The notes: generated by a model not told the origin, from the sequence alone. A stretch of DNA of 64,000 bases from Litchfieldella xinjiangensis (GCF_000759345.1 NZ_JPZL01000003.1:493438-557437), one strand, 5' to 3'; numbered from the stretch's first letter, positions 34,547-46,040 are shown. A program made the numbers and translations.

Positions 34547-35740
34547 ATGCAGTTCGTCGACGAAGCCTCGATCATCGTGGAAGCCGGCAATGGCGGCAGT
34601 GGCTGCCTGAGCTTCCGCCGTGAGAAGTATGTGCCCAAGGGTGGCCCCGATGGCGGCGATGGGGGTCATGGCGGTAGCGTTTACTTGATAGGCGACGATG
34701 CCCTCAATACGCTGATCGACTTCAAGTATCAGCGTTTCTACAAGGCCCAGAACGGACAGCCGGGCATGGGTCGGCAAATGAGTGGCAAGGCCGGCGACGA
34801 CCTGCACGTCAAGGTGCCGGTGGGGACTACGGTGATCGACGAGGATACGCTCGAAGTGATTGCCGATGTGACCGAAATCGGACAGGTGGTACTGGTTTCC
34901 CAGGGCGGCCGCCGCGGTCTTGGCAACATCCATTTCAAGTCGTCGACCAATCGCGCGCCACGACGCACCACGCCGGGCACCGAGGGCGAGCGTCGCAACC
35001 TGCGTCTGGAAATGAAGGTCATGGCCGATGTCGGTCTGCTGGGTATGCCCAATGCCGGAAAATCGACACTGATTCGTGCGGTGTCGGCGGCCAAGCCCAA
35101 GGTGGCCAACTATCCCTTCACGACATTGGTGCCCAACCTCGGTGTGGTCAAGCTGGGTCAGTACGAGCATTTCGTCATGGCCGACGTGCCGGGGCTGATC
35201 GAAGGCGCATCCGATGGCGCCGGGTTGGGCCTTCGCTTCCTGAAGCACCTGACACGTACTCGCTTGCTCTTTCACGTTATCGACGTGGCGCCGTTCGACG
35301 AGTCGGACCCGGTCGTCGCTGCCGAAGCGATCTTCCATGAGCTGGAGCAGTTCTCGCCGACCTTGGCCGAACGGCCGCGTTGGCTAGTGCTCAACAAGCT
35401 GGACCTGTTGCCTGAGGAAGAGCGTGAAGCGCGGGCCGAGGCGATCGTTGAACGTTTGGCGTGGGACGGCCCTGTCTTTCAGATCTCGGCGATCAGTGGC
35501 GAGGGGACCGATGCGTTGGTTCAGGCCGCGCACCGCTGGCTGACCGAACAGCGCCGGCTCGAGAACGAAGACGAAGAGGTCGCCGAGCACGAGCGTGACA
35601 TGCGCGAGCGCATGGAAGCCGAGGCCGTGGCGCGCACTGAAGCCAGATTGGGGCGTCGGCGTAAGCCGCAAGAGGATGATATCGACGACGATGACTTTGA
35701 CGACGATGACTATGACGTCGAAGTCGAGTACGTCGAGTAA
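34547..35740 (+). CDS. obg: GTPase Obg/CgtA
   Basis: This GTPase acts in 50S assembly and growth control. ATG 34547 (AGGAGAAGGAAAG upstream) gives 397 residues. The glycine-rich Obg fold ([19 protein letters not shown]) extends to about residue 158. The G domain has [11 protein letters not shown] (G1), DVPGLIEGA (G3) and NKLD (G4), then SAISGEG. The C-terminal tail is extremely acidic ([13 protein letters not shown]), longer in Asp than in E. coli, as is common in halophiles. Confidence 0.97.
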   Translation: MQFVDEASIIVEAGNGGSGCLSFRREKYVPKGGPDGGDGGHGGSVYLIGDDALNTLIDFKYQRFYKAQNGQPGMGRQMSGKAGDDLHVKVPVGTTVIDEDTLEVIADVTEIGQVVLVSQGGRRGLGNIHFKSSTNRAPRRTTPGTEGERRNLRLEMKVMADVGLLGMPNAGKSTLIRAVSAAKPKVANYPFTTLVPNLGVVKLGQYEHFVMADVPGLIEGASDGAGLGLRFLKHLTRTRLLFHVIDVAPFDESDPVVAAEAIFHELEQFSPTLAERPRWLVLNKLDLLPEEEREARAEAIVERLAWDGPVFQISAISGEGTDALVQAAHRWLTEQRRLENEDEEVAEHERDMRERMEAEAVARTEARLGRRRKPQEDDIDDDDFDDDDYDVEVEYVE

Positions 35741-35758
35741 GCCGCCGGAGATAGCGAC

Positions 35759-36898
35759 GTGGCAAGCAACCAGCAGGGTTTGGGGCGAGAGGCGCTAACT
35801 AGCGCTCGACGGGTCGTAGTGAAGATTGGCAGTGCGCTGCTGACCAATGACGGCCGGGGTCTGGACGACGAGGCGATCGGCGGCTGGGTTGATCAGATTG
35901 CCGCACTCCATCGTCAGGGGGTCGAGATCGTTCTCGTGTCGTCGGGCGCGGTGGCGGCGGGCATGGTGCGTCTTGGCTGGCAGGTTCGACCTTCTGCAGT
36001 GCATGAATTGCAGGCGGCCGCCGCGGTTGGGCAAAACGGTCTCACCGAATGCTACGAAACCCACTTCGCACGTCACGAGCTGCTGACCGCCCAGGTACTG
36101 CTGACCCACGACGACCTGTCCAATCGCAAGCGCTACCTCAATGCCCGTTCGGCGTTGCGGACCCTGGTGGACCTGCGTGTCGTGCCGGTGATTAACGAGA
36201 ACGATACCGTGGTCACCGACGAGATTCGCTTCGGGGATAACGACACCTTGGGCGCGCTGGTCGCCAACCTGCTCGAAGCCGATGCGCTGGTCATCCTGAC
36301 TGACCAGGAAGGGCTATATGATGCTGATCCTCGTCACACCTCCGATGCCCGCCTGATTCATGAAGGACAGGCCGATGACCCCGCCTTGGCAGCGATGGCG
36401 GGTGGAGGCGGACGTCTGGGCCGCGGAGGAATGACCACCAAGATGCAGGCGGCCAGGCTGGCGGCACGTTCAGGGGCAGTGACGGTCATCGCCAGTGGTC
36501 GGCAGCCCGATATCCTGTTGCGCTTGCGCGCAGGTGAGCGTCTCGGCACGTTGCTGCGCCCCGAGCAGGCACCGATCGCCGCGCGTAAGCGCTGGCTGGC
36601 CGGTCAGCTCCAGGTGCGGGGCGCCCTGATGCTCGATGCGGGGGCCGTTCAGGTACTGCGTGCCAAAGGGTCCAGCCTGTTGCCCGTCGGGGTTCGGGCC
36701 GTGACGGGCAGCTTCGTGCGTGGCGATATGGTGGTGTGCGTCGACGAGCAGGGGGAGCGGGTCGCCAAGGGGTTGATCAACTACGGTGCCGAGGAAGCGG
36801 CAAAATTACTCGGCAAGCCCAGCCACCAGATCGAGGCCATTCTCGGCTACATGGAAGCGCCCGAACTGATTCATCGCGACAATCTCGTCGTACTCTAA
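35759..36898 (+). CDS. proB: Glutamate 5-kinase
   Basis: This is the first enzyme of proline synthesis and a point of feedback inhibition. It has 379 residues and starts at GTG 35759 with CGGAG eight bases upstream. The amino-acid kinase domain has [36 protein letters not shown] and [15 protein letters not shown]. The C-terminal PUA domain (about 280-379) includes [13 protein letters not shown]. It lies 18 bases after obg, so the two are likely co-transcribed. Proline is an osmolyte in halophiles, which gives the placement some interest. Confidence 0.97.
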   Translation: MASNQQGLGREALTSARRVVVKIGSALLTNDGRGLDDEAIGGWVDQIAALHRQGVEIVLVSSGAVAAGMVRLGWQVRPSAVHELQAAAAVGQNGLTECYETHFARHELLTAQVLLTHDDLSNRKRYLNARSALRTLVDLRVVPVINENDTVVTDEIRFGDNDTLGALVANLLEADALVILTDQEGLYDADPRHTSDARLIHEGQADDPALAAMAGGGGRLGRGGMTTKMQAARLAARSGAVTVIASGRQPDILLRLRAGERLGTLLRPEQAPIAARKRWLAGQLQVRGALMLDAGAVQVLRAKGSSLLPVGVRAVTGSFVRGDMVVCVDEQGERVAKGLINYGAEEAAKLLGKPSHQIEAILGYMEAPELIHRDNLVVL

Positions 36899-37091
36899 CC
36901 GGAGAGTCGCGGCCGCGCGCGGGATGTAGCAAGGGGCAGGGTGGTTATGATAGTATGCGCCATCCTCTCAGACATGGCCCGGTGGTTGACTTCAGCCAAT
37001 GTAGGGCAAGCCGGCTGGGAGTTTTTTGTTTTCCCAGTCTGCTCAACACATTACCGATAGACGGTTCAAGAAATTCTCCAAGGAGACAGTA
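36899..37091 (+). promoter_or_regulatory. rpsT leader with U-rich hairpin
   Basis: This 193-base gap precedes rpsT. A -10-like TATGAT lies at 36946-36951. A hairpin CTGGGA / TCCCAG (37015-37037) with a loop made almost only of T residues lies in the presumed leader. E. coli rpsT is autoregulated at translation by S20, so the hairpin may belong to such control, but no direct evidence is visible. Confidence 0.4.
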
Positions 37092-37358
37092 GTGGCTAAC
37101 ACTAAGCAAGCCCGCAAGCGTGCCCGTCAGGCGGAAAACCGCCGTGTACTGAAGGCCAGCCAGCGCAGCATGGTGCGTACCTATGTGAAGCGCGTCATCA
37201 AGGCGATCAACGCTGGTGATCACGGCCAGGCCATGACCGAATTCAAGGCGGCCCAGCCGGTGATCGACCGCATCGCCGACAAGGATGTGCTGTCCAAGAA
37301 AAAGGCCGCTCGTCTGAAGAGCCGCCTGAATACGCGCATCAAGGCGCTGGCTGCCTAA
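37092..37358 (+). CDS. rpsT: 30S ribosomal protein S20
   Basis: This product has 88 residues. It starts at GTG 37092 (AAGGAG eight bases upstream), giving MANTKQARKRARQAENRR as expected; E. coli rpsT also uses a non-ATG start. It is strongly basic and helical throughout. It is a single-gene unit with its own terminator. Confidence 0.98.
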   Translation: MANTKQARKRARQAENRRVLKASQRSMVRTYVKRVIKAINAGDHGQAMTEFKAAQPVIDRIADKDVLSKKKAARLKSRLNTRIKALAA

Positions 37359-37423
37359 GCCGGACGCTTCTGGAAATACCTGGCCTCGCCACCTGCAGGT
37401 GGTGGTTCGGGTAGGCTTCCTCG

Positions 37424-37448
37424 AAAAACCGGCTTCGGCCGGTTTTTT
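37424..37448 (+). terminator. Terminator of rpsT
   Basis: The stem AAAAACCGGC-TTCG-GCCGGTTTTT carries a UUCG tetraloop and a run of six T residues. Confidence 0.95.
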
Positions 37449-37493
37449 CGTGAGTACCGACCTCTTCACTCCCGTATCGAGACGAGCACGCGC

Positions 37494-39101
37494 GTGAGCG
37501 AACACGATCCGCAAACTCCGCCCGAGAGCGATATCGCCAAGGCCTCGCCCGCCCAACCGCCGGCGCGTGCCGGATTGATGCGCTCGGGTATCGTCGTCAG
37601 TGCCATGACCATGTTGTCGCGTGTCATGGGGCTGATACGTGATGTGGTGATCGCCGCGCTACTAGGAGCCAGCAACGGTGCCGATGCCTTCTTCGTGGCC
37701 TTCAAGATCCCCAATTTCATGCGCCGGCTCTTTGCCGAAGGGGCGTTCAATCAAGCGTTCATTCCCGTGTTGTCGGAATACGCAACCCAGCGCACCAAGG
37801 CCGAAGTTCGCGAGCTGTTGGACGCTGTCGCCGGCAGTCTGACCGTGGTGTTGGCATTGATCACGGCGCTGGCCATGCTGGCGGCCCCCTGGTTGGTCTG
37901 GCTCTTTGCGCCGGGTTTTGGCCGCGACCCGGAGAAGCTGGCGTTGACCGCCGAGATGCTGCGCCTGACGTTCCCCTATCTACTGCTGATCTCGCTGACG
38001 GCATTCTCGGGAAGTGTGCTCAATACCTGGAATCGCTTTGCCGTGCCGGCGTTCACGCCGGTATTGCTCAATCTTTCATTGATCGGTGCGGCGCTCCTGC
38101 TCACGCCGATGATGACAGAGCCGGCCATGGGCCTGGCGTGGGGCGTGCTGATTGCCGGTGTCGCGCAGCTTGCCTTTCAGGTGCCCTTCCTGGCGCGGCA
38201 GGACTTGCTCCCCCGGCCCTGGCCGAATTTCACCCATCCCGGCGTACGCCGTATCCTGCTGCTGATGGCTCCCGCGCTGTTCGGCGTTTCGGTGTCCCAG
38301 ATCAACCTGTTGCTGGATACCGTGCTGGCCTCGTTACTGACCGCGGGCAGTGTATCGTGGCTCTACTATTCGGATCGCCTGGTCGAGCTGCCTCTGGGAG
38401 TGTTCGGTATTGCGATAGGGACGGTGATTCTTCCGGCGCTATCCAAACGTCATGCCGAGAAATCGCCTGAGCACTTTGCAAAGATGCTCGACTGGGCGGT
38501 GCGTGCGGTACTGCTGCTCGGCCTGCCGGCGGCGTTGGCGCTGGCCGTATTGGCCGAACCGTTACTGATCTCGCTGTTCCACTATGGCGCGATGACCGAC
38601 CACGATATCGCCATGGCAGCCATGAGCCTGCGAGCCTATTCATTGGGCCTGGTCGCTTTCATGTTGATCAAGGTGTTGGCGCCAGGTTTCTTTGCCCGCC
38701 AGGACACCGCTACGCCGGTGAAGATCGGCATCGTGGCGATGGTCGCCAATATGGTCTTCAACCTGCTGTTGATCTGGCCGTTGGCCCACGCCGGGCTGGC
38801 ACTGGCCACGGCATTGTCTGCGTATCTAAATGCCGGTCTGCTGGGATGGTTACTGTACAAGCAGGGCGTGTTTCACCTGCAGCCCGGCTGGGCGCGCTTT
38901 TCCATTCAACTTGGCGGTGGCTGCCTGCTTTTGGGGGCGGGCCTGGCCTGGTTCTCGCCGGATTGGCAGCAGTGGCTGGGCTGGGGGCTTTGGCAGCGAG
39001 TCTATTCGCTGCTCGCCCTGGTGGTCGGCGGCGCGGCCACCTACTTTACTTGGCTGGCCCTTGCCGGTATTCGCCTGAGGCACTTCCGTCTACAAGGCTA
39101 G
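37494..39101 (+). CDS. murJ: Lipid II flippase MurJ
   Basis: This product flips the peptidoglycan precursor lipid II across the inner membrane. It has 535 residues with about 14 membrane segments and a GTG start. Family hallmarks are MLSRVMGLIRDVVIAALLGAS, DAFFVAFKIPNFMRRLFAEGA and NQAFIPVLSEY, carrying the conserved cavity Arg residues. LPLGVFGIAIGTVILPALSK follows later. The N-terminal 25 residues are hydrophilic and longer than in E. coli. It lies between rpsT and ribF, the standard gammaproteobacterial order. Confidence 0.96.
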   Translation: MSEHDPQTPPESDIAKASPAQPPARAGLMRSGIVVSAMTMLSRVMGLIRDVVIAALLGASNGADAFFVAFKIPNFMRRLFAEGAFNQAFIPVLSEYATQRTKAEVRELLDAVAGSLTVVLALITALAMLAAPWLVWLFAPGFGRDPEKLALTAEMLRLTFPYLLLISLTAFSGSVLNTWNRFAVPAFTPVLLNLSLIGAALLLTPMMTEPAMGLAWGVLIAGVAQLAFQVPFLARQDLLPRPWPNFTHPGVRRILLLMAPALFGVSVSQINLLLDTVLASLLTAGSVSWLYYSDRLVELPLGVFGIAIGTVILPALSKRHAEKSPEHFAKMLDWAVRAVLLLGLPAALALAVLAEPLLISLFHYGAMTDHDIAMAAMSLRAYSLGLVAFMLIKVLAPGFFARQDTATPVKIGIVAMVANMVFNLLLIWPLAHAGLALATALSAYLNAGLLGWLLYKQGVFHLQPGWARFSIQLGGGCLLLGAGLAWFSPDWQQWLGWGLWQRVYSLLALVVGGAATYFTWLALAGIRLRHFRLQG

Positions 39102-39182
39102 GCGGGATCGCTTTCGAGAGGTGGATAGGCGCGTGTCGGGTGGGCCGTTATACTGGAAACTTTAACTGGCCGTGAGCAACGC

Positions 39183-40268
39183 ATGGAGTTGATCCGAGGA
39201 CTGCACAACCTGCGCGAGAGGCATCGAGGCTGCGTGGCTACCATCGGTAATTTCGATGGGGTGCACCGTGGTCATCAGGCCATTCTCGAGCAGTGTCGGG
39301 AACATGCCGCTGCGTTGGGCTTGCCGGTCGCTGTAGTGATTTTCGAGCCACAGCCCCGGGAGTATTTCTCTGGCGACCAGGCGCCGCCTCGCCTGACACG
39401 CTTGCGTGACAAGGTACAGCTGCTGGTGGGCCATGGGGCAGAACGGGTACTGTGTTTACCTTTTAACGATGCTCTGCGCAGCCTGACCGCGCGTGAATTC
39501 ATCGAGCGTGTACTGATCGATGGTCTGGGTGTACGCCACTTGGTGGTGGGCGACGACTTCCGCTTTGGCCGCGAGCGTGACGGTGATTTCAATCTGTTGG
39601 CTCGGATCGGGAGGGAGATGGGGCCCGACCGGGGGTTCGGGGTCGAGCATACGCGAACCTTCGCGCTCGATGACGAGCGGGTTTCCAGTTCGCGGGTACG
39701 TACCCTGCTGGCAAGTGGCAACTTCGCCCAGGCCCGACGCATGTTGGGCCGCCCCTACCGCTTAAGCGGGCGTGTGGTCAGCGACCGTCAGCTGGGGCGG
39801 ACCATTGGCGTGCCGACAGCCAATCTTCCACTGCTGCCACGCCCCTTGGCGCTACGCGGGGTCTACGCCGTGTTGGCGGACCTGGACGATGGCCGCCGGT
39901 ACACCGGGGTGGCCAACATTGGCTGGCGGCCCACGGTGGGCAGCCGGCGGCCCGTGCTCGAAGTGCACTTGTTTGGCTTTGACGAGACGCTCTATGGCCA
40001 ACGGCTTTCAGTCCTGCCCTGTGCACGCCTACGTGGTGAAATCAGTTTCGACGGCATCGAGGCACTCACTCAGCAAATTCATGCCGATCTGGACCAGGCG
40101 CGGCGATATTTTGAGCATCAGGGGCTGGAGCCCGACGGCCCGCAGGACGAGCCATTGAACGAAACGCGACTTCCTCTGGCATCGGCGCCGCTGGCGCGCG
40201 ACGCTGCGACTTACGACTCACCGGCAGCCTCTGGGCCAGCCGGACGCGACGATGACGGACACTCATGA
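39183..40268 (+). CDS. ribF: Bifunctional riboflavin kinase/FMN adenylyltransferase
   Basis: This enzyme makes FMN and then FAD. It has 361 residues against about 313 in E. coli. The N-terminal nucleotidyltransferase has [15 protein letters not shown] and [15 protein letters not shown]. The C-terminal kinase has [20 protein letters not shown] and [14 protein letters not shown]. The last 50 or so residues (EGPDGPQDE onward, rich in Ala, Pro, Asp) are extra and low-complexity. The stop overlaps the ileS start by 4 bases. Confidence 0.96.
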   Translation: MELIRGLHNLRERHRGCVATIGNFDGVHRGHQAILEQCREHAAALGLPVAVVIFEPQPREYFSGDQAPPRLTRLRDKVQLLVGHGAERVLCLPFNDALRSLTAREFIERVLIDGLGVRHLVVGDDFRFGRERDGDFNLLARIGREMGPDRGFGVEHTRTFALDDERVSSSRVRTLLASGNFAQARRMLGRPYRLSGRVVSDRQLGRTIGVPTANLPLLPRPLALRGVYAVLADLDDGRRYTGVANIGWRPTVGSRRPVLEVHLFGFDETLYGQRLSVLPCARLRGEISFDGIEALTQQIHADLDQARRYFEHQGLEPDGPQDEPLNETRLPLASAPLARDAATYDSPAASGPAGRDDDGHS

Positions 40269-43099
40269 GCGACTATAAGCATACCCTGAACCTGCCCGAA
40301 ACCGACTTTCCCATGCGTGGCAATTTGCCCAAGCGTGAACCTGAGCGTGTCGCCCGCTGGCAGGAGATGGACATTTATCGGCGGCTGCGCGAGCAGGGCC
40401 GGGACCGCGAGACGTTCGTGCTGCACGATGGCCCTCCGTATGCCAACGGCAGCATTCACATCGGGCATGCCGTCAACAAGATCCTCAAGGACATCATCGT
40501 CAAGTCGAAGAGCCTGGCAGGCTTCGATGCGCCCTATGTTCCGGGCTGGGACTGTCACGGCCTGCCGATCGAGCACAAGGTCGAAACCACTCATGGCAAG
40601 CACCTCGAGCCCGAGCAGGCTCGTGGGCTGTGCCGCGAGTACGCAGCCGAGCAGATTCAGGGCCAGTTACAGGATTTCGTGCGGCTGGGAGTAATCGGCG
40701 ATTGGGACAAGCCCTATCGCACCATGGATTTCGCCAACGAGGCCGGTGAGATTCGCGCTCTGGCCGACATGGTCTCAGCAGGTTACGTGTTCAAGGGGCT
40801 AAAGCCGGTCAACTGGTGTTTCGACTGCGGTTCGGCGCTGGCTGAAGCCGAGGTGGAGTACCAGGACAAGAAATCCGATGCCATCGACGTGGCCTTCCCC
40901 GTGGAAGATGCCGACACGCTGGCGGCAGCCTTCGGCCTGGATGCGCTACCCAAGCCGGCGGCCATCGTGATCTGGACCACCACGCCGTGGACCATTCCGG
41001 CCAACCAGGCGCTCAACGTCCATCCCGAGTTCACCTATGCCCTGGTCGATACCGGCAACCGCCTGCTGGTGCTGGCCGAGGAACTGGTGGAGTCGTGCCT
41101 GGAGCGCTTCGACCTGACCGGGAAAGTGATCGCCACAGCCCGCGGCGAGGCGCTCAACCTGATCAACTTTCGCCACCCGCTCTATGATCGCCTGTCTCCG
41201 GTCTATCTCGCCGACTACGTCGAGTGTGAAGTGGGCAGCACCGGGATCGTGCACTCGGCGCCCGCTTACGGTGTCGACGACTTCGTTACCTGTCGTGCCC
41301 ATGGCATGGATTTCAGCCAGATCCTGAGCCCGGTTCAGGGCGACGGTGTCTATGCTCGCGATCTACCGCTCTTCGGTGGCCAAATGATCTGGAAGGCCAA
41401 CCCGCAGATCGTCGACACCCTGCGCGAGGCCAATGCACTGCTGGCACACAAGGTCATCACTCACAGCTACATGCATTGCTGGCGCCACAAGACACCGGTG
41501 ATCTACCGGGCCACCGCGCAGTGGTTCGTGGGCATGGACGTGAAGGGTGCCGATGGCCGCACGCTACGTGAACGTGCCTTGGAAGGCATCGAGCAGACCC
41601 AGTTCACTCCGGCCTGGGGTCAGGCGCGCCTGCACGCCATGATCGCCAACCGCCCCGACTGGTGCATCTCACGCCAGCGCAACTGGGGGGTGCCGATTCC
41701 GTTCTTCTTGAATAAGGCCAGCGGTGAGCTGCATCCCCGCACCGTCGAGCTGATGGAGGACGTCGCCCAGCGTGTCGAGGCTGAGGGCATCGATGCCTGG
41801 TTCCGTCTCGACCCGGCCGAGTTACTGGGCGATGACGCCGCCGACTACGAAAAGGTCACCGACACCCTGGACGTGTGGTTCGATTCCGGCACAACGCATC
41901 GCCATGTATTGCGCGGCTCGCACCCGCATGGCCATGAGAGTGGCCCGCGGGCCGATCTTTATCTGGAAGGGTCCGATCAGCATCGTGGCTGGTTCCATTC
42001 GTCGCTTCTTACCGGCTGCGCCATCGATGGCCATCCGCCGTATCGTGGCTTGCTGACCCATGGTTTCACCGTCGACGCCCAGGGCCGCAAGATGTCGAAG
42101 TCGGTGGGCAACGTGGTGGCGCCGCAGGAGGTCATGGACAAGCTGGGTGCCGACATTCTTCGTTTGTGGGTGGCTTCTACCGACTACTCGGGGGAGATGG
42201 CGGTATCCGACGAGATCCTCAAGCGTACCGCTGATGTCTATCGTCGCATTCGCAACACGGCGCGCTTCCTGCTGGCCAACCTCAGCGGGTTCGAGCCCGA
42301 GCGTGACAGTGTCCCGTTTCACGACATGCTGGCTCTGGACCAGTGGGTAGTGGACCGTGCCGCCCAGCTCCAGGCGCGCATCGAGACGGCCTATGCCGAG
42401 TACCGTTTCCTCGATGTCTACCAGCAGGTGCATACGTTCTGTTCACGCGAACTCGGGGGCTTTTACCTCGACGTGATCAAGGATCGCCAGTACACCACCC
42501 AGGCCGACTCCTTGGCGCGCCGGAGTTGCCAGACCGCGCTCTATCACGTGGTCGAGGCCCTGGCGCGCTGGGTGGCGCCTATCCTGTCCTTCACTGCCGA
42601 AGAGGTGCATGAGCACATCCCGGGGTCGCGGCAGGAGAGCGTCCTGCTCGAGACGTATTACTCGGGCCTTTCCACCCTGGATGACGGCGCCGAACTGGGG
42701 CGCGAGTTCTGGGAGCAGGTGCTCGACGTCAAGCAGGCGGTCAACAAGTGCCTCGAGGATGCGCGCAACGACAAGCGCATCAAGAGCGGTCTGGCGGCCA
42801 ACGTCACGCTGTATATCGACGACCCGCTGATGAAGACGCTGGAAAAACTAGGGGAGGAGCTGCGCTTCGTATTGCTGACCAGCGAAGTCACCCTGCTGCC
42901 GATTGCCGAAGGTCCCACTGCCGAGAAGACCGATGTCGCCGGGCTGCGTGTTTCGGTGGTGGCAAGCCCGCATGCCAAGTGCGAGCGCTGCTGGCACCAT
43001 CGGAAGGACGTCGGGACGCATGATGACCATCCGGATCTCTGTGGTCGCTGCATCAGCAACTTACCGGACGGTCCTGGCGAGACGCGTCGCTATGCCTGA
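40265..43099 (+). CDS. ileS: Isoleucyl-tRNA synthetase
   Basis: This class I synthetase has 944 residues (E. coli 938). The HIGH motif is in [12 protein letters not shown] and KMSKS in [11 protein letters not shown]. The editing CP1 domain has [17 protein letters not shown] and YGVDDF. The C-terminal zinc site is [12 protein letters not shown] with CGRC. It is translationally coupled to ribF (4-base overlap) and to lspA (8-base overlap). Confidence 0.98.
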   Translation: MSDYKHTLNLPETDFPMRGNLPKREPERVARWQEMDIYRRLREQGRDRETFVLHDGPPYANGSIHIGHAVNKILKDIIVKSKSLAGFDAPYVPGWDCHGLPIEHKVETTHGKHLEPEQARGLCREYAAEQIQGQLQDFVRLGVIGDWDKPYRTMDFANEAGEIRALADMVSAGYVFKGLKPVNWCFDCGSALAEAEVEYQDKKSDAIDVAFPVEDADTLAAAFGLDALPKPAAIVIWTTTPWTIPANQALNVHPEFTYALVDTGNRLLVLAEELVESCLERFDLTGKVIATARGEALNLINFRHPLYDRLSPVYLADYVECEVGSTGIVHSAPAYGVDDFVTCRAHGMDFSQILSPVQGDGVYARDLPLFGGQMIWKANPQIVDTLREANALLAHKVITHSYMHCWRHKTPVIYRATAQWFVGMDVKGADGRTLRERALEGIEQTQFTPAWGQARLHAMIANRPDWCISRQRNWGVPIPFFLNKASGELHPRTVELMEDVAQRVEAEGIDAWFRLDPAELLGDDAADYEKVTDTLDVWFDSGTTHRHVLRGSHPHGHESGPRADLYLEGSDQHRGWFHSSLLTGCAIDGHPPYRGLLTHGFTVDAQGRKMSKSVGNVVAPQEVMDKLGADILRLWVASTDYSGEMAVSDEILKRTADVYRRIRNTARFLLANLSGFEPERDSVPFHDMLALDQWVVDRAAQLQARIETAYAEYRFLDVYQQVHTFCSRELGGFYLDVIKDRQYTTQADSLARRSCQTALYHVVEALARWVAPILSFTAEEVHEHIPGSRQESVLLETYYSGLSTLDDGAELGREFWEQVLDVKQAVNKCLEDARNDKRIKSGLAANVTLYIDDPLMKTLEKLGEELRFVLLTSEVTLLPIAEGPTAEKTDVAGLRVSVVASPHAKCERCWHHRKDVGTHDDHPDLCGRCISNLPDGPGETRRYA

Positions 43100-43634
43100 A
43101 TCTAGTCAGGGAGCCTCGACCACGGGCAGTGACGCGCCACAGACGGCCCCCATGCGCAAGCCTCTGCGTTGGTTATGGTTGGCGGTCTTGGTGATGGCAC
43201 TCGACCTGGCGACCAAGGCCATGGCCAGTGCCTGGTTGAGCTATGGCCAGCCGGTGGAGATCCTGCCGGTCTTCAATCTGACACTGCTCCACAATACGGG
43301 CGCTGCGTTCAGTTTCTTGGCCGGTCATGACGGCTGGCAGCGCTGGTTCTTCGCCGTGGTGGCCATTGGCGCCAGTGTCGGGCTGACGATCTGGATGAGC
43401 CGGCTGCGGGCCGATGAGCGGCTCCTGGCCGCCTCGCTGGCTGCGATCATCGGGGGCGCACTGGGCAATCTTTATGACCGGCTCGTGCACGGCTATGTCG
43501 TCGATTTTCTGTCCTTTTATTGGGGACAACACTATTTCCCGGCATTCAACCTCGCCGATATCGCGATCACCCTGGGGGCCATCGGCCTGATTTGGGAATC
43601 TTTACGCGATATGCGACGTCACAAGAAGAGTTGA
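43092..43634 (+). CDS. lspA: Lipoprotein signal peptidase (signal peptidase II)
   Basis: This is an inner-membrane aspartyl peptidase of 180 residues with four membrane helices. ATG 43092 lies inside the ileS end. The catalytic Asp pair is seen in [15 protein letters not shown] and FNLADIAI, and the conserved N-terminal motif in [16 protein letters not shown]. An N-terminal polar extension of about 20 residues ([14 protein letters not shown]) is not usual; an inner ATG at MRKPLRW is an alternative start. Confidence 0.96.
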   Translation: MPESSQGASTTGSDAPQTAPMRKPLRWLWLAVLVMALDLATKAMASAWLSYGQPVEILPVFNLTLLHNTGAAFSFLAGHDGWQRWFFAVVAIGASVGLTIWMSRLRADERLLAASLAAIIGGALGNLYDRLVHGYVVDFLSFYWGQHYFPAFNLADIAITLGAIGLIWESLRDMRRHKKS

Positions 43635-43671
43635 ATGTCTATTACGCCACTCTGGTGGCAACGAGGCTAAC

Positions 43672-44118
43672 ATGAGCGAATACCGCATCGGTGAAGGGAT
43701 GGAAGTGACCCTTCACTTTACTCTCAAGCTGGAGGACGGCACCGTGGTCGACTCCACGCGAGACAAGGCGCCTGCCACGTTCCAGGTGGGTGACGGAAAT
43801 CTGCCGCCCGGTTTCGAGTCGCCCTTGAAGGGGCTGACTGATGGCGATCAGGGTAGCTACGAGATTGCACCAGAACATGCCTTTGGCCAGCATAATCCCC
43901 AGAACGTACAGCGCCTGAAGCGTGAAGACTTCCAGGAAATCGAACTGGAGCCGGGCACGGTGATGTCGTTTTCCGATCCTGCCGGTGGCGAGCTGCCGGG
44001 GGTCATTGCCAGTGTCGAAGGCGACCAGGTCGATGTCGACTTCAACCATCCCTTGGCCGGGCGCACGTTGACTTTCGAGGTCGAGGTGCTTGGCGTACGG
44101 CCTGCGACCACTCATTAA
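43672..44118 (+). CDS. fkpB: FKBP-type peptidyl-prolyl isomerase (FkpB/SlpA)
   Basis: This 148-residue SlpA-type enzyme has an FKBP domain interrupted by an insert-in-flap chaperone domain. Motifs are [54 protein letters not shown] and [21 protein letters not shown]. It is cytoplasmic, with no signal peptide. The usual lspA-fkpB-ispH order is kept. Confidence 0.96.
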   Translation: MSEYRIGEGMEVTLHFTLKLEDGTVVDSTRDKAPATFQVGDGNLPPGFESPLKGLTDGDQGSYEIAPEHAFGQHNPQNVQRLKREDFQEIELEPGTVMSFSDPAGGELPGVIASVEGDQVDVDFNHPLAGRTLTFEVEVLGVRPATTH

Positions 44119-44143
44119 GCCCAACGGGCAAGCGAGGCAAGAC

Positions 44144-45097
44144 ATGCAGATCAAGCTGGCCAATCCCCGCGGCTTCTGCGCCGGCGTCGATCGTGCCATC
44201 GAGATCGTCAATCGTGCGCTGGATGTGTTCGGCCCGCCGATCTATGTTCGGCACGAAGTCGTTCATAACCGCTTCGTGGTCGACACCCTGCGTGAGCGCG
44301 GTGCCGTCTTTGTCGAGGAGCTGGACGAGGTGCCCGATGACACCCTGGTGATCTTCTCGGCCCATGGTGTATCCCGAGCGGTGCAGGTCGAGGCCGAGCG
44401 GCGTGGCTTGCGCGTCTTCGATGCCACGTGTCCGTTGGTGACCAAGGTCCACATGGAAGTGCTTCGCTACGCCAGGCGCGGCCAGGAGTGCATCCTGATT
44501 GGTCACGCAGGGCATCCCGAGGTGGAAGGCACCATGGGACGCTACGATACCACCTATGGTGGCGCCATCTATCTGGTCGAGGACGAGGCCGATGTGGCCT
44601 CCCTCGAGGTCAAGGATCCGAGCCGCCTGGCCTTCGTGACCCAGACCACACTGTCCATGGACGATACCTCACGGGTGATCGATGCCCTGAGGAGCACGTT
44701 CCCTGACATCGAGGGACCGCGCAAGGATGACATCTGCTACGCCACGCAAAATCGCCAGGATGCCGTACGCGGCTTGGCCGCCGAAAGCGATGTGCTGTTC
44801 GTGGTGGGAAGTATCAATAGCTCAAACTCCAATCGCTTGCGCGAACTCTCCGAGCGCATGGGTACACCGGCCTACCTGATCGACAATGCCGAGCAGATCG
44901 ATCCCGCCTGGCTGGACGGGATGAATGCCATCGGCATCACGGCCGGCGCCAGTGCTCCCGAGGTGCTTGTTCAAGGCGTGATCGCGCGATTACAGGCGCT
45001 AGGCGCCGAAGCGCCCGAGGAACGGCCCGGCGAGGAGGAGACCATCACCTTCTCGATGCCGCGAGAGCTTCGCGAGCAAGTCATCGTCAGCAGCTGA
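44144..45097 (+). CDS. ispH: 4-hydroxy-3-methylbut-2-enyl diphosphate reductase
   Basis: This iron-sulfur enzyme catalyses the last step of the MEP isoprenoid pathway. ATG 44144 gives 317 residues. The three cluster-binding cysteines are in [31 protein letters not shown] and [14 protein letters not shown]. The conserved [23 protein letters not shown] and SNSNRL stretches are also intact. It is the last gene of the operon, followed by a strong terminator. Confidence 0.98.
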   Translation: MQIKLANPRGFCAGVDRAIEIVNRALDVFGPPIYVRHEVVHNRFVVDTLRERGAVFVEELDEVPDDTLVIFSAHGVSRAVQVEAERRGLRVFDATCPLVTKVHMEVLRYARRGQECILIGHAGHPEVEGTMGRYDTTYGGAIYLVEDEADVASLEVKDPSRLAFVTQTTLSMDDTSRVIDALRSTFPDIEGPRKDDICYATQNRQDAVRGLAAESDVLFVVGSINSSNSNRLRELSERMGTPAYLIDNAEQIDPAWLDGMNAIGITAGASAPEVLVQGVIARLQALGAEAPEERPGEEETITFSMPRELREQVIVSS

Positions 45098-45120
45098 CAA
45101 GGCTTATCGCCAATTCAATG

Positions 45121-45148
45121 AAAAGTCGGGCTTTGGCCCGACTTTTTT
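45121..45148 (+). terminator. Terminator of the ribF-ispH operon
   Basis: The stem AAAAGTCGGGC-TTTG-GCCCGACTTTT is followed by further T residues. It is a canonical intrinsic terminator. Confidence 0.95.
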
Positions 45149-45220
45149 ATGGATGCTTTGCTGACAGGGTCATGTAGAGTGCTACATACTGAAACAATAC
45201 TCACTGATACAGGTAAGCCA

Positions 45221-45592
45221 ATGCGTCGACGCGAGAGGGGCTTTACATTGATCGAGCTCATGATCGCTGTGGTCGTGGTAGGTATCCTGGCGTCAATTGC
45301 CCTTCCGGTCTATAGCGGCTACGTGGAACGTGCTCGACGCACGGACGGTCACGCGGGATTGATGAACGCCGCGCAACAGCTGGAGCGGTGCTATACCGTG
45401 CAAAGCTCTTATAGCGGTTGTACTGTCACCGCCACGTCGCCCGACAGCAATTATGCAATAAGCCTGACCGGCAGCAGCACTTCAACAGCCTATACCCTTA
45501 CTGCCCATTATGTCGGTGGCGGTGACGATGGCTGCGATGGGAATCTGACCCTGACTCATCGGGGGGTGCGAGGGCCTGATGCGTGTTGGTAA
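45221..45592 (+). CDS. pilE: Type IV minor pilin (PilE-like)
   Basis: This is a 123-residue prepilin. The leader MRRRERG is cut before FTLIELMIAVVVVGILAS, the classical N-methylated N-terminus with Glu5. A helix and a small beta domain follow, with Cys pairs (CYTVQSSYSGC and CDG...DACW) likely to form a disulfide D-loop. ATG 45221 is chosen; upstream ATG 45149 falls at the ispH terminator and is not credible. It is the first gene of the minor pilin cluster and overlaps fimT by 14 bases. Confidence 0.92.
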   Translation: MRRRERGFTLIELMIAVVVVGILASIALPVYSGYVERARRTDGHAGLMNAAQQLERCYTVQSSYSGCTVTATSPDSNYAISLTGSSTSTAYTLTAHYVGGGDDGCDGNLTLTHRGVRGPDACW

Positions 45593-46040
45593 GGCTAGGC
45601 CTCATTCCGGTTTCACCTTGATCGAGCTGCTGGTCACCCTCGCCGTGGTGATCATTGTCTTCACCGTCACTGTCCCGGGTTTTCAGAATTTGATCTCAAG
45701 CAGTCGTGTCACAAGCGACTACAACGAGATCCTGACAGGCTTTAACTACGCCCGTAGCGAGGCAGTCAAGCGGCGTGACCCCGTTAGTGCTTCCTTGGTT
45801 GCCGATGAAAGCGGCAAATGGAAAATGATCGTCAAGGTCGTCGATGGCGATGCGTTGGCGATCCGTGAGTCAGGTGCGGGGCAGACCGCGACGGGTTCCC
45901 TCTCAGTGACCTTCAATGCCCTTGGAAGACGAGCAGGCTGTTCGAGCGTCGAATGTACCGTCAATGTTGCGACTAAAGCGATACAGATCAATCCAATGGG
46001 ACAGGTTGGGAAGCCTGCCGAGCAAGGTGGCGGGGTATGA
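45579..46040 (+). CDS. fimT: GspH/FimT-family pseudopilin
   Basis: This 153-residue prepilin has the leader MRVGKARPHSG and then FTLIELLVTLAVVIIVFTVTVPGF. The stretch TSDYNEILTGFNYARSEAVKRR is the family hallmark. Two Cys residues lie near CSSVEC. It likely helps prime type IV pili. A second FimT-type gene (47100-47657) lies on the other strand of the same locus. Confidence 0.9.
   Translation: MRVGKARPHSGFTLIELLVTLAVVIIVFTVTVPGFQNLISSSRVTSDYNEILTGFNYARSEAVKRRDPVSASLVADESGKWKMIVKVVDGDALAIRESGAGQTATGSLSVTFNALGRRAGCSSVECTVNVATKAIQINPMGQVGKPAEQGGGV

Noticed and set aside
36961..37040. The U-rich hairpin before rpsT as a transcription terminator of proB
   Set aside because: The T run lies in the loop, not after the stem. 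It more likely belongs to the rpsT leader.
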